64,000 bases of DNA from G963665545 sp963665545 (GTDB lineage: Bacteria > Pseudomonadota > Gammaproteobacteria > Xanthomonadales > SZUA-36), in contig CAXXKZ010000006.1 in the NCBI GenBank assembly GCA_963665545.2, positions 269,163 through 333,162 on the forward strand. The letters run 5' to 3'. The notes beneath the pieces were generated by a model that was not told where the DNA came from, did no database searches, and was given only the letters and a program-made list of their open reading frames with translations. This document shows, one piece after another, positions 9,384-18,433 of the stretch. Made by a program: the position numbers and the translations under genes. Every line of letters starts with the position of its first letter. Within the stretch, counting starts at the first letter, position 1.

Positions 9384-11255
9384 GTGCCTTGCCTATTGAT
9401 ATTGAGTCTGACTTTGCCTGCAATTGCGGACATTCCATTGACCCCATCAGGGCAGCCACGCGTACAGTCCCTTTATGTCACGGTTAGAGACGGTGTCAAC
9501 ATCGCCGTAGATATCTGGCTTCCTGAAAACCTGGCTGCCGGCCAGAAAATACCAGCGATTTTGCGTATGACGCGGTACTGGCGGGCTCGGGAAATGGCCG
9601 ACAAGTCGATAGAAAATGATCAGAACTACGAGAGATCGAATGGTACTTACAATCATGCTGGTTATGCGGCCGTGATCTTCGACACCAGGGGAACTGGAGC
9701 CTCTTTCGGAATGCGCGGCGGCGATACAATCTCAAACGAAGTCCAGGATTACAGTGATGTGGCCAAGTGGGTCGCTGCCCAGCCCTGGTCGAACGGGCGT
9801 ATCGGAACCATAGGTGTTTCCTACGATGGCAACACCGCAGAATTCGCGGCAGCGTCCAACACTGCCGCGATCAAAGCGGTTGCACCCTTGTTCAATGATT
9901 TTAATGTTGCAGCCCACGGTATTTTCCCCGGGGGGATCAAAGCAAACCTGGTTTTTGACCATTGGGCGCGGAAAGTATCGGCCATGGATCGAAATGACAT
10001 TTGTATTGTTGATGAAGACAGGTTCGAACAAGGTGAATGCGCCCAATACAAGACCAGCGTTGCAGGTGGTGTAAAACCGGTGGATGCCGACTTCAACAAA
10101 AAGTGGTTGGACACAGCCGTCTCAGAGCATGCGGGGAATTTTGCTATTGGAGGCGCCATTGAAGCGGCAGAGTATTACGATGACTTGTTTCATGACCTTC
10201 AGGGAACGGGCCACCACAAGAAATTCAGCCCCAGCGATTTTGTCGACGAAATCGAGCTGGGTGAGACCCCATATTATGTTCCCGTGGGGTGGCTGGACGC
10301 GGGTACTGCCAACGGTGCCCTGTGGCGATTCAATACCTTGAGCAACCCCCAGTCGGTATTTATCGGCCCGTGGAGCCATAACGGTTCAAAGCATGTGGAT
10401 CCTTTCCTGCCCGATGACACGCCCACGCAGGGTCCACCGGGAACTGACTTGGATGCCTTAAGGATAAAATTTTTCGATGAGCATTTGCTGCAAGCACCGG
10501 GCACCGGCACCAACACCGGCTCGGGCTCCGGCTCATCCATAACCTACTACACCCTGGGTGCCGGTAGCTGGCAGACGACCCCCATCTGGCCGCCGAAAGG
10601 ATTCAGCGATACTGCCTGGTATTTTGCAGCGGATGGCGTTCTTTCCCGCAACAAACCGACCGACAATCAGGGCAAAGACAGCTATACGGTGGACTTCAGC
10701 ACCACTACGGGTTTGTCCAGCCGTTGGAAAACCAATTTCACCGCCAATGACGTGATTTACCCTGACCGGAGCGAAGAGGACAGGAAATTGCTGACCTATA
10801 CGTCGGCACGATTGGAGGCGGACCTGATCATTACGGGGAGCCCGATCGTTACTCTGTATGTGCGCTCATCCCATACTGACGGGGCATTCTTTGTTTACTT
10901 GGAAGATGTCTCCCCTGATGGTCGAGTCACCTACATTACCGAGGGTCAGCTACGGGGCGCCTGCCGGGCCGTCTCAGGAGCAACACCCAAATATGTGAAG
11001 TACGGGCCCCATCGCACTTTCAGGCGAAACGACGCGCTGCCGCTGGAACCCGGTGAGGTCACCCAACTCACCTTTGATCTTTGGGCGACATCAGTGCTGT
11101 TTAAAAAAGGCCATCGCATTCGGCTGGCGATAGCGGGCGCTGATAAAGACAATTTTGTCCACTATCCACTGGACGGAGGCGTCCCGACACTCGATGTTGA
11201 ACGAACGCTTGCCCATCCGTCCCACATCATTCTGCCCGCCTATGAATCGCGGTGA
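9384..11255 (+). CDS. Exported CocE/NonD-type S15 hydrolase
   Basis: 623 residues. Catalytic elbow GVSYDGNT carries Ser146; SLYVTVRDGVNIAVDIWLP, MTRYWRA and DTRGTGASFG are family segments, and the end (HPSHIILPAYESR) is the usual jelly-roll terminus. A low-complexity linker GTGTNTGSGSGSS sits near residues 373-385. The start is uncertain. GTG at 9384 gives a signal peptide with no basic N-region. An ATG at 9327, preceded by a GAGGTGGAAG ribosome site, is in the same frame but a TAA at 9354-9356 lies between them, so the original signal peptide may have been cut by a mutation. The last 16 bases overlap the converging monooxygenase gene. It is a close family match to the gene at the right edge. 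Confidence 0.87.
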   Translation: MPCLLILSLTLPAIADIPLTPSGQPRVQSLYVTVRDGVNIAVDIWLPENLAAGQKIPAILRMTRYWRAREMADKSIENDQNYERSNGTYNHAGYAAVIFDTRGTGASFGMRGGDTISNEVQDYSDVAKWVAAQPWSNGRIGTIGVSYDGNTAEFAAASNTAAIKAVAPLFNDFNVAAHGIFPGGIKANLVFDHWARKVSAMDRNDICIVDEDRFEQGECAQYKTSVAGGVKPVDADFNKKWLDTAVSEHAGNFAIGGAIEAAEYYDDLFHDLQGTGHHKKFSPSDFVDEIELGETPYYVPVGWLDAGTANGALWRFNTLSNPQSVFIGPWSHNGSKHVDPFLPDDTPTQGPPGTDLDALRIKFFDEHLLQAPGTGTNTGSGSGSSITYYTLGAGSWQTTPIWPPKGFSDTAWYFAADGVLSRNKPTDNQGKDSYTVDFSTTTGLSSRWKTNFTANDVIYPDRSEEDRKLLTYTSARLEADLIITGSPIVTLYVRSSHTDGAFFVYLEDVSPDGRVTYITEGQLRGACRAVSGATPKYVKYGPHRTFRRNDALPLEPGEVTQLTFDLWATSVLFKKGHRIRLAIAGADKDNFVHYPLDGGVPTLDVERTLAHPSHIILPAYESR

Positions 11256-12520
11256 TCAAACTCATCTCTTAGATAGGCTGTCAGATGGGCGCACAGATCC
11301 GAGGCGTCGTCTCCCGTGCCGTGTATGAAACTCGATTTGCGGCGCCGCAGGAACGGCAGGCCCAGCAAATACATGCCGGGTGCCTCTGTCACTCCGCCGT
11401 CGTGGCGAATGTGGCCTTTACGATCGAGCACCGGTACGTCCAGCCAGGAATAATCCGGCCGAAATCCGGTCGCCCACACAACCGTGCGAATCTCACCGTT
11501 TTCCATGTCCATTCCCAGCGGCAGCTTGCCCTCAACCCGCGTGGGTTCGAATCGCTCCACCGGCTCAGAGGAACCGGCCTGGTCACTTTCTACTATCCAC
11601 TCATCAATTAGCTTGAGCAAGCGATTCATTTTCAGATCAGCCAGGGCGCACACGTTGCGTAGCGATCCGGAAAACTGAGCTTTACCGTCCCGAATTCCCA
11701 CCAGCCGGCCGAGAAGCTTTACCCCTTGATCTGTCAGTGTAGTGAGATCGAGGGTGGTTCGATCCGGCGTACCCACCAGTTGCGGCGAAGGCACTCCGCG
11801 TGCCCTGACGATGTCATCGACCTCGTCGTAGCGCTCATCCAGTACACCGGCCACGTCCATCCAGTGCTGAATGTCACGGCCGCGGTAGTTCCACGGCAAG
11901 CGCACGTGTTCTCCCACAGCAATAGTGACGGGACGTCCCGAAGCGTGAATCTCCTCGGCTAGCTGTAAGCCCGTTGCAGAGGCCCCAACCACCAGCACGC
12001 CACCCTCGGCAAGTTGGTCGGGATTGCGATAATCGCTGGCGGTCACCTGCTCAAGGCCTGGTGGTATGGCCTCGGCCACGGCAGGAATTTTAGCGACATT
12101 ACATGCACCGCTGGCCACCACCAGCGTTTTAACGACCCACTCGCCACGGTCAGTAAGCACCCGGAAACCACCGTCTACCGCCCGCACCGTTGTCACGGTT
12201 GTGCCGGTACGAACGGGCGCATCCGTCAGTTCGGCGTAATCATCAATGAACACGATGACCTCCGGCATGGTCATGAAGCCGTCCTGTTCCGTCCCTGTGT
12301 ACTGGTGTCCCGGCAGTCGCGATTGCCAGTTGGGCGTCAGCAGCCTGAGTGAGTCCCTGCGCTCCTTGCGCCAGGAATTGGCCACCGCACCGCGCTCGAG
12401 TACGACGTGCTCGACCGAGCAGCCAGTCAGGCAGTGACTCATCGCCAGGCCGGAATGACCGGCGCCGATGACCAAAGCGTCAATTCTGCCGACCGCGGAA
12501 TGCTGTTTCAAGATGCTCAA
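11240..12520 (-). CDS. FAD/NAD(P)-binding monooxygenase-like oxidoreductase
   Basis: 426 residues, no signal peptide. Two Rossmann motifs are visible: GAGHSG for FAD near residue 19 and GASATG for NAD(P)H near residue 178. TLVVASGA and VVWATGFRPDYSWL are the usual hinge motifs of flavin-containing monooxygenase-type proteins, and an RRRKSSFIHGTGDDA segment ends the domain. Such enzymes oxidise soft nucleophiles or ketones; the substrate is unknown. The gene converges on the S15 hydrolase with a 16-base overlap, and an OsmC gene lies 20 bases upstream in the same direction, so OsmC and this gene are probably one transcript. Confidence 0.85.
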   Translation of the reverse strand: MSILKQHSAVGRIDALVIGAGHSGLAMSHCLTGCSVEHVVLERGAVANSWRKERRDSLRLLTPNWQSRLPGHQYTGTEQDGFMTMPEVIVFIDDYAELTDAPVRTGTTVTTVRAVDGGFRVLTDRGEWVVKTLVVASGACNVAKIPAVAEAIPPGLEQVTASDYRNPDQLAEGGVLVVGASATGLQLAEEIHASGRPVTIAVGEHVRLPWNYRGRDIQHWMDVAGVLDERYDEVDDIVRARGVPSPQLVGTPDRTTLDLTTLTDQGVKLLGRLVGIRDGKAQFSGSLRNVCALADLKMNRLLKLIDEWIVESDQAGSSEPVERFEPTRVEGKLPLGMDMENGEIRTVVWATGFRPDYSWLDVPVLDRKGHIRHDGGVTEAPGMYLLGLPFLRRRKSSFIHGTGDDASDLCAHLTAYLRDEFDHRDS

Positions 12521-12540
12521 TCCAAACTGTTCAGTTCAGC

Positions 12541-13101
12541 TCAATTCACATCAACCGTGACTTCCGTCGTGTTGGTGATGATGTCGAATACCGCGGAGCG
12601 CTTCTGCGACTGGGCCACCAGTGCCTCAATGTCTTCCTGTGACGCATCGGCATCGATGTCGTAGTGGACCTTGATGCCGTCGAATCCGGTTCGCACATCG
12701 GTGTCAATGCCCAGGATACCCTGGATATCCATGCCGCCCTCGAGCGTAGTGGTCACAGAACGCAACTGAATTTCGCGGTTTTGGGCCACAGCCGCAATGC
12801 CTGCGGTCAGGCAGCCGGCAAGACCCACCAACACTAACTCAACGGGAGTCGCGCCTTTGTCTTCGGAGGCAAAGATTTCCGGGTGATCAGTATCAAAGGA
12901 ATACTCAGTGACGTGCTTTTGTTCCTCGCCGAGCCCGTAAAACCCTTCCACGGTCGAGTGGGCCTGCGTGCCGTTGACCCAGTTACTGGTTGCTCGCCAT
13001 TGAAATTTGGCAGCTTCCGGTGTCTCAGTCAGTGCTTCACGCGCGGCCAACAGTGCTTCAACATTGACGCCATTGTCAACAACTTTTTGCTCATTATTCA
13101 T
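12541..13101 (-). CDS. OsmC family protein, single visible peroxidatic Cys
   Basis: 186 residues from the ATG at 13101, which has a GGAGGAAG ribosome site ahead of it; the frame continues upstream without support. OsmC/Ohr proteins reduce organic hydroperoxides. The family segments TPVELVLVGLAGCLTAGIAAVAQNR and the C-terminal VFDIITNTTEVTV strand are present. Only the Cys in GLAGC is seen; the second redox Cys of classical OsmC/Ohr is absent, which is typical of the broader OsmC-like group and weakens a peroxidase call. It is divergent from a TetR gene, and two GGTAG/CTACC dyads lie between them, so TetR control is likely. Confidence 0.87.
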   Translation of the reverse strand: MNNEQKVVDNGVNVEALLAAREALTETPEAAKFQWRATSNWVNGTQAHSTVEGFYGLGEEQKHVTEYSFDTDHPEIFASEDKGATPVELVLVGLAGCLTAGIAAVAQNREIQLRSVTTTLEGGMDIQGILGIDTDVRTGFDGIKVHYDIDADASQEDIEALVAQSQKRSAVFDIITNTTEVTVDVN

Positions 13102-13234
13102 GGTGCGTACTTCCTCCAGGTATCTGCAAAACGCGCCCGGGCGGTGCCCGGGAATCATGCAACATACCATGACATCGATGAGCCAAAGCATGATTGGCGC
13201 GAAAACCCAGCCCGTTGTAAGCCCCCTCGCAGCC

Positions 13235-13248
13235 GGTAGGTTACTACC
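13235..13248. promoter_or_regulatory. Dyad GGTAG-N4-CTACC in the osmC-tetR gap
   Basis: Perfect five-base arms with a GTTA spacer, in the opposite arm order to the two sites at 13303 and 16021. Read outward, GGTAGGTTAC closely matches GGTAGGTAAC at the 16021 site, suggesting a shared half-site. It lies 133 bases upstream of the osmC start. Confidence 0.45.
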
Positions 13249-13302
13249 TGAAACCCATCCAGCAATGGATACATTAGATAATCAGCAGCGGGTTTGTCAT
13301 TT

Positions 13303-13322
13303 CCTACCTGTTATTCGGTAGG
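13303..13322. promoter_or_regulatory. Probable TetR operator, CCTACC-N8-GGTAGG
   Basis: A perfect six-base dyad with an eight-base spacer, 97 bases before the tetR start. The same arms and the same spacer recur at 16021-16038 directly before the serine hydrolase gene on the other side of tetR. Shared geometry at two promoters beside the regulator gene supports binding by the TetR protein encoded at 13419. Confidence 0.6.
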
Positions 13323-13418
13323 CATCATATTGGAAGACATTCCTGCACATCAATTACAATTGAGTGCACCTTTCGAGAATCGAAAAGCAATCTACCGTCC
13401 AACAAAAGAGAATACTAA

Positions 13419-14033
13419 GTGGGAACTGGAAAAAGACGACCCAAGCGAAACACACGTCAAGCCATTCTGGACGCCGCGCTGATCCAGTTTTCAAAGAACG
13501 GATTCGAACGAACCAACATGGCAACAATTGCCAGGATAGTCAAAATTCGCCAGGCCTCAATCTACTACCACTTTAAGTCAAAGCGTGAAATTCTTTATAC
13601 GTCAATCCTCTCCAATCTGGAACGCACAGTCGCAACTGTTCAAGAAGCCATCGCTAAGGAATCCAACGACCCGGCCAAGCGCCTGAATGCGTTCATTCGA
13701 TGTTATGTGGATATTCAATTGGCCAATTCTGAAATCGTTCAATTCTCGAATTCAGCCATAAACCGCGACACCCCATTTGTTAAGTCACTAACCACTGCAC
13801 AGCGACGGAAAATGGAGCGTAAGCAAAAGGAGTTGATCGACATCCTGAGAGAAATCCTGACGTCAGGCACTACCGAGGAGCGCACTGGGGGCAGCAACAG
13901 CACTGTCACGGCATTTTTGATTATTGGCGCTCTGGAACACCTGCCCTATTGGTACAAAATTGACGGCACCTTATCTCCCGCGCAAATCGCTGATCACTTT
14001 TACCGCGTATTTGCGCATGGCATCGAGACCTGA
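13419..14033 (+). CDS. TetR family transcriptional regulator
   Basis: 204 residues from a GTG start. The N-terminal helix-turn-helix is typical of TetR: RQAILDAALIQFSKNGFERTNMATIARIVKIRQASIYYHFKSKREIL (residues about 13-60, quoted in parts RQAILDAALIQF and ASIYYHFKSK). The C-terminal ligand domain does not indicate a specific effector. It is divergent from osmC and convergent with a membrane-anchored serine hydrolase whose far end is 28 bases away. Matching CTACC-N8-GGTAG dyads before this gene and before the hydrolase suggest autoregulation and control of the hydrolase. Confidence 0.88.
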   Translation: MGTGKRRPKRNTRQAILDAALIQFSKNGFERTNMATIARIVKIRQASIYYHFKSKREILYTSILSNLERTVATVQEAIAKESNDPAKRLNAFIRCYVDIQLANSEIVQFSNSAINRDTPFVKSLTTAQRRKMERKQKELIDILREILTSGTTEERTGGSNSTVTAFLIIGALEHLPYWYKIDGTLSPAQIADHFYRVFAHGIET

Positions 14034-14060
14034 CTTAAGCACCAGACGACGGCGGAGCCC

Positions 14061-16013
14061 TCAATATCCCGAAAAAGTTCCCAATACACGCCAATACAAA
14101 CTCCACAGGATCATCCCAACTGACGATAAAGCCAGGAGGATGAGGTAGGCGCGCATGACAACAGGAAATCTCGCCTGGCTACTCAAAAGTGAATTTCTGA
14201 AGATCAACTGCCATGCCGCGAATAATAGGCCGATAGCGGCCAGGTGCATCCCGAAACGCCATGCAAAAGCCTGCGGACGCATGCCAAATATCGCGTCACC
14301 GCCATATTGAAGTTCCAACGCTATGGCAGCCAGAAATATGAGGATGGAGCAGGTTAACAATCCACAGGTTCGTCGCAAGACAACGTTTTTTGAGGACAAA
14401 TACGCCACACTTGTAAGTATCAGGAACCCAAAAATCGCCAGGGGAAGAATAGTGTAAAGAGGCCTTTCGTACCAAAACCGCTTTGCCGCATGGCTCAGCG
14501 CTCCACCTGCAACGATAAGACGGTCACCTGCATGATAGAACGTTACTCGAGTGTCACTGCCACTTGACTCAAAGACCTGTGGCGCTGATTGTAACCAGGG
14601 ACCTTTGCCGTTGATGGTCAAACTGGTTGTGGCAGAGTTGAATGTAATATCAACCGCAGCAATTGTGCTGATAATTCGTCGAGCAAGCGTGGATGAACCC
14701 AATAATATCAATGGCGTATAGCGCCCTTCAAAGCCGATTAATTCTTCATTGGTGAATCGAATCAAATTCGGCAAGGCCGGAATACCACCTGCGTCCTGTC
14801 TGTCACCTACGGCAATCTTGTTGAGATAATCTATACCGGACAGGACGATTTCAGTCGAGATCGCGGCAGACAAATCCTGCATTTCCGACGGCTCGCCAGC
14901 CATGAGACTCGGGAAGAACCCAGCCGCACTGGATGTGTCGCCCGCGACGGCCAAAAAGATGCCAATCTGATCTCTCGGTGAGATCAGAAAATGTGCAGAA
15001 AACCCGCGGATTCCCCCAGGTTTGCCGACGGCACCGTGGCCGACTGGACCCACCTCTTCAAACATAAAACTCAACCCGGACACCAGTGGATGGACGCGGT
15101 TCATGTTGGTGTCCATCAACACGGCGAAGTTTTCGCTCGACAATAGCGTGCCACCCGAATACTGCCCGTTGTTAAGCAGAACCTTCATGAACCTGTTCAT
15201 GTCTCTTGCGGTAGTACTGGCGTCACCGGATGACTGGGCCAATTCACGTAACACTTCGTGCTCGCAAATACTCCATTTATCGTCGCCTCCCAATTCATGA
15301 CATGCAACCGCGGTTGTCAGTCTCTCTTCTTGCAATGCGGCGGCGGTATTCACCATACCCAATGGCTTGAAGATTCTGTCCTTGGCAACTTGCGGAAAAG
15401 ACTTCCCTTCGATATCGGCAATGACCAGGCCCAGGAGGCCCACACCCAGATTGTCGTAATATCTGAATTTTCCCGGTGGGTGCACACGCCGCAGACTCCT
15501 CTCAAAATCAATGACTTCCATGGGCCCGCTTCGTATGGAAACCTCTTTTAGATGATCAATTTCGGACGCAAGCCCGGAACTGTGATTGAGAATGTGGCGT
15601 GCTGTTATTGGCTCGCGAAACGTTTTGGGCACGGTAAAGCGCCGTAGGTATTGATTCAAATCGGTGTCCAGATCCAGCACGCCCTCTTCTACCAGTTGTA
15701 AAGCGATGATGGCGGTAAAAATTTTGGAGATGGAGCCGATTCGAAACAATGTCCTGTTTACATCAACGCCCGCGCCAGATTGAATATCACGCGTACCATA
15801 AGCCCTCAAAAACAGATCTTTCGCATCGGAAGTCACGCCAACGGTAGCGGCTACGATTAACGAATCATCGATTGCTGACTTGATTTTGCTATCGAAATGC
15901 GCAGCAACTGAGTGCGAATCTATTTCCGCCATATCGGCTTGACCCTGCGATAGCGCCAATACCATCGCCAGGCCGATTGTGTACTTCCATTTCATTGGCG
16001 GTATTCCAAACAT
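14061..16013 (-). CDS. S12 serine hydrolase with C-terminal membrane domain
   Basis: 650 residues from ATG 16013; an in-frame ATG at 15995 (MKWKYTIGLAMVLAL) would give a cleaner signal peptide. The S12 set is present: S94-I-S-K97, a YYDN segment as Tyr-x-Asn, and HGAVGKPGG as the third motif. Residues about 480-650 hold roughly four hydrophobic helices (ILPLAIFGFLIL, LTCSILIFLAAIAL, MHLAAIGLLFAAW, AYLILLALSSVGMILW), so the enzyme is tethered with its catalytic domain outside. Architecture resembles PbpE-like or esterase-type beta-lactamase relatives. The CTACC-N8-GGTAG dyad ends 8 bases before the 16013 start, overlapping the translation-initiation zone, so it could control expression tightly. 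Confidence 0.88.
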   Translation of the reverse strand: MFGIPPMKWKYTIGLAMVLALSQGQADMAEIDSHSVAAHFDSKIKSAIDDSLIVAATVGVTSDAKDLFLRAYGTRDIQSGAGVDVNRTLFRIGSISKIFTAIIALQLVEEGVLDLDTDLNQYLRRFTVPKTFREPITARHILNHSSGLASEIDHLKEVSIRSGPMEVIDFERSLRRVHPPGKFRYYDNLGVGLLGLVIADIEGKSFPQVAKDRIFKPLGMVNTAAALQEERLTTAVACHELGGDDKWSICEHEVLRELAQSSGDASTTARDMNRFMKVLLNNGQYSGGTLLSSENFAVLMDTNMNRVHPLVSGLSFMFEEVGPVGHGAVGKPGGIRGFSAHFLISPRDQIGIFLAVAGDTSSAAGFFPSLMAGEPSEMQDLSAAISTEIVLSGIDYLNKIAVGDRQDAGGIPALPNLIRFTNEELIGFEGRYTPLILLGSSTLARRIISTIAAVDITFNSATTSLTINGKGPWLQSAPQVFESSGSDTRVTFYHAGDRLIVAGGALSHAAKRFWYERPLYTILPLAIFGFLILTSVAYLSSKNVVLRRTCGLLTCSILIFLAAIALELQYGGDAIFGMRPQAFAWRFGMHLAAIGLLFAAWQLIFRNSLLSSQARFPVVMRAYLILLALSSVGMILWSLYWRVLGTFSGY

Positions 16014-16020
16014 AAGTTAC

Positions 16021-16038
16021 CTACCGATTGATAGGTAG
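16021..16038. promoter_or_regulatory. Probable TetR operator before the S12 membrane hydrolase
   Basis: CTACC-N8-GGTAG with perfect five-base arms; the dyad extends outward as TTA/TAA after one mismatch on each side. It lies just upstream of the 16013 start and matches the site at 13303-13322 in arms and spacing. Confidence 0.6.
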
Positions 16039-16105
16039 TTAATATTCTACAGGGGTGCCGTAGGATTGTCATTCAAAAGCGGAAACGATTTCCCGTCGAG
16101 GGCGG

Positions 16106-16402
16106 CTACCCGAAGGGTTGTTCATCAAACGGCCATTTTGGCCGGGAAATGCGATTGAATTCAAGTTGGGTCAGGTCGGTTGCCAACACACCGGGCGAGT
16201 CGACATACAACACTTCTTGCGCAATGGGTGCGAAAGAGGTGTAGAAGTGCTGACTGGATTTAACCACAACAATTTTCCTGTCTCTGACAGGGATTCCGAA
16301 TCGGGAAAAGTCCTCAACGAAAAATGTTTGTCCGCGGCTGTCGATGAGCACGATGTCAATACCCATCCCGTGCACCCAGGCGCCTTCGAATCCGACAGCA
16401 TC
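16106..16402 (-). pseudogene. C-terminal remnant of an M81 (microcystinase C/MlrC-like) metallopeptidase
   Basis: About 98 residues in one frame resemble the C-terminal domain of M81 proteins: GIDIVLIDSRGQTFFVEDF, then IVVVKSSQHFYTSFAPIAQ, EVLYVDSP, and a final RPKWPFDEQPFG. The large metal-binding N-terminal domain (several hundred residues) is missing. Directly upstream, in the same frame and split only by the TAG at 16403-16405, is a short membrane-protein start, so the fragment sits at a deletion or recombination junction. MlrC hydrolyses linearised microcystin products in sphingomonads, but most M81 proteins have other or unknown substrates. No function is expected. Confidence 0.7.
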
Positions 16403-16528
16403 CTAGCCGTGGAGTGCCTCGAGAAAAATGCCCAGCGTCAGGAAGCCGAGCAGCATCAGCCAGCCCCAGCGAAAGTGGGTCTGCGCCAGTCGGCAAATGT
16501 TCGGGTCCGGGGTATTGTTTTCAGCCAT
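16403..16528 (-). pseudogene. Short membrane-protein N-terminus, probably truncated
   Basis: 41 codons: MAENNTPDPNICRLAQTHFR, then one hydrophobic helix (WGWLMLLGFLTLGIFLEALHG) and TAG. An AAAGGA ribosome site precedes the ATG, and the start is 17 bases after the multiheme cytochrome gene. The sequence looks like the beginning of a longer multi-helix membrane protein that breaks off after its first helix. The TAG is followed in frame by the M81 remnant, so the joint is likely a deletion scar. It could still be translated as a small single-pass protein. Confidence 0.5.
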
Positions 16529-16545
16529 TGGTCGTTCCTTTCAGC

Positions 16546-18415
16546 TTATTCGCTAATTATCAACCAGCGGTTATTCCGCTGCTTGTAGAGTTTCTGGAAA
16601 GTATCCATCTGCAGCAGGCCGGCGCCCGACACGAACGTCGCCGATGGCGCCGGGCTCTGGTCGAGCGTGCCATTGGAAGTCCAATGATCCATGTAAGCCT
16701 GAGCCGCCACGGCGCGCTCAGAATGCGACCCGACGTAGTCGAAAGGGATGTTCTCCCCGGTCACCTGCTGCAACGAACGATGCGCGATCATCCGCACCGC
16801 CGAATAGGGATCGAGCAACAGCATGGACAGGTATGGCTGCACCCATTGATTGCCGGATGCTTCCAGCGCCCAAGCTTGGCCCATGTGCCAGGCGACGACC
16901 GCCCGCTGGGCGGCATCGCCGCGCAGCGCCCACAGCGCCCCGGCGGCGATGGTCCCCCTGCTCGTCGATCAGTTCAACAGCCGGTGCGCCAATGCGCTCG
17001 GCAAGGTGATCGGCGGTCCACGCCAGCGTCTTGTCGAGGTGGCACAGATTGCATGCGTTGGGCTGATCGGTCGATGTGATACCCGAGGTGGTGGGGGAGG
17101 CGATGCGGTGGCTGCGCACGGCAGCGAGCAATGCGTACCCGGTGTAGGGCATATGGCAGTTCATGCACTCGCTGCCGCTGCTGGCCGCAGCGTGACGGGT
17201 ATGGCTGGTCACGTTGTCTTCGTATTCGGTATGGCACTGCAGGCAAGCCCTGTTGCCGTTCATTGAAGAAGCGATCAAGTCCAGCGGCTCATCGCCGTGC
17301 AGTGCGTGACACGACAGGCAAGTCAATTGGCCGCGGGTAAAGCAACCCGACTGCGACATCGAGTTGTATTCGCGCCCGCCCGTGCGGGCCGTGCCATCCG
17401 GCCAGAACATGTTCTCCGGGCTGCGTGAATTTTCCAGGCTGGACAGCCGGAAATGTTCTTCGAGTTGTTTGCCGGCGCGAAAACTCGCCCAGTTGCCCGA
17501 ATGAAATCCGCCGGGAAGCAGTGCAAACGCGTGGCATTGACCGCAGACTTCGGAGGAGCGCGCCTGGGAAAGCCGGCGGGGATTGACGATGGTCGGGTCC
17601 GGCCGGTCGCGTATTCGCTCAAGGTACCGGTGAATCGGGTTCTGATGGGCCCTGATATGGTCCTCGCCCGGTCCATGGCAACTGGCGCATGCAATGCCAA
17701 GCTCGGTGACCTCCGTCTCCCAGCTATCCGTCTCGGAGATGTAATTTGGCAGCGCGCCGACCGAATGGCAGCGGATGCAGTCCTGGTTCCAGGTCGGGGT
17801 ATATTGTTTCCAGTCATCGGGCCGCATGAACGTGTGCTCGGAAGGAATCCAGCGCGCCATCGCGATCTCGTAGACCCATGGAAATTGCCGCAACGCGCCG
17901 TTCGGTGCCAGGGTCCAATAGATTTGTTGATGACGCGATCCGGTCGTCATCACGACGCGCTTGGAATCTGCTTCCTTCACGCCGCCGCCGAGTTCACCTG
18001 CCGACGTCTCGGCCACCCAATATTCGTTGTCGCGGCGGTTGACGACGAAGGATTTGTCATTCCACGTCAGCGTGCGCCCATCGAATGGGGCGATCACGCT
18101 GTCCGGCCCGGCCACCTGGGTCATCGTGCGATGGAAACTGTCGTGCCAGGCCTGGTACTGCCCCGGGTGGCAGGCGATGCAGGAATCCGACGGCAACATA
18201 CCGTCACGCACCGTCCGGTCGGGGACGGCGTTTGCCAGAACTGCATCCCGACTGGGCGCGGGTACCGCCAGCAATAGCGCGACCGCCGCTAGTGCAAGCA
18301 AAACCATGAATAGGGCTTTGCTCAATCGACGCTTCAGGGCATAAGCCAGCGGCAGCAACGCGGCGACGAAGGCCGTCAGAAAAAGCAGGTTTTCAGCGAG
18401 GTGCGTGGATTCCAT
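16546..18415 (-). pseudogene. Membrane-anchored octaheme cytochrome c with HEAT-like C-terminus, one-base frameshift
   Basis: The first about 485 residues hold two N-terminal hydrophobic helices and eight CxxCH haem sites in order: CIACH, CIRCH, CASCH, CGQCH, CLSCH, CLQCH, CMNCH and CNLCH. After ELIDEQG the frame is lost at a run of five C on the + strand (16954-16958). With one C removed the product continues TIAAGALWALRGDAAQRAVVAWHMGQAW into an alpha-helical repeat tail that ends at 16546. The full product would be about 622 residues. This layout (multihaem domain then HEAT/TPR-like repeats) is known among periplasmic multihaem proteins of unassigned electron-transfer role. The homopolymer suggests either sequencing error or slippage. 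The 80-residue anchor gene lies just upstream in the same operon. Confidence 0.8.
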
Positions 18416-18433
18416 GTTCTACGTCGCTATCGA

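Noticed and set aside
16954..16958. Programmed ribosomal frameshift in the cytochrome gene
   Set aside because: A C5 run (G5 on the coding strand) with no slippery heptamer or stimulatory structure seen; indel error or mutation fits better.
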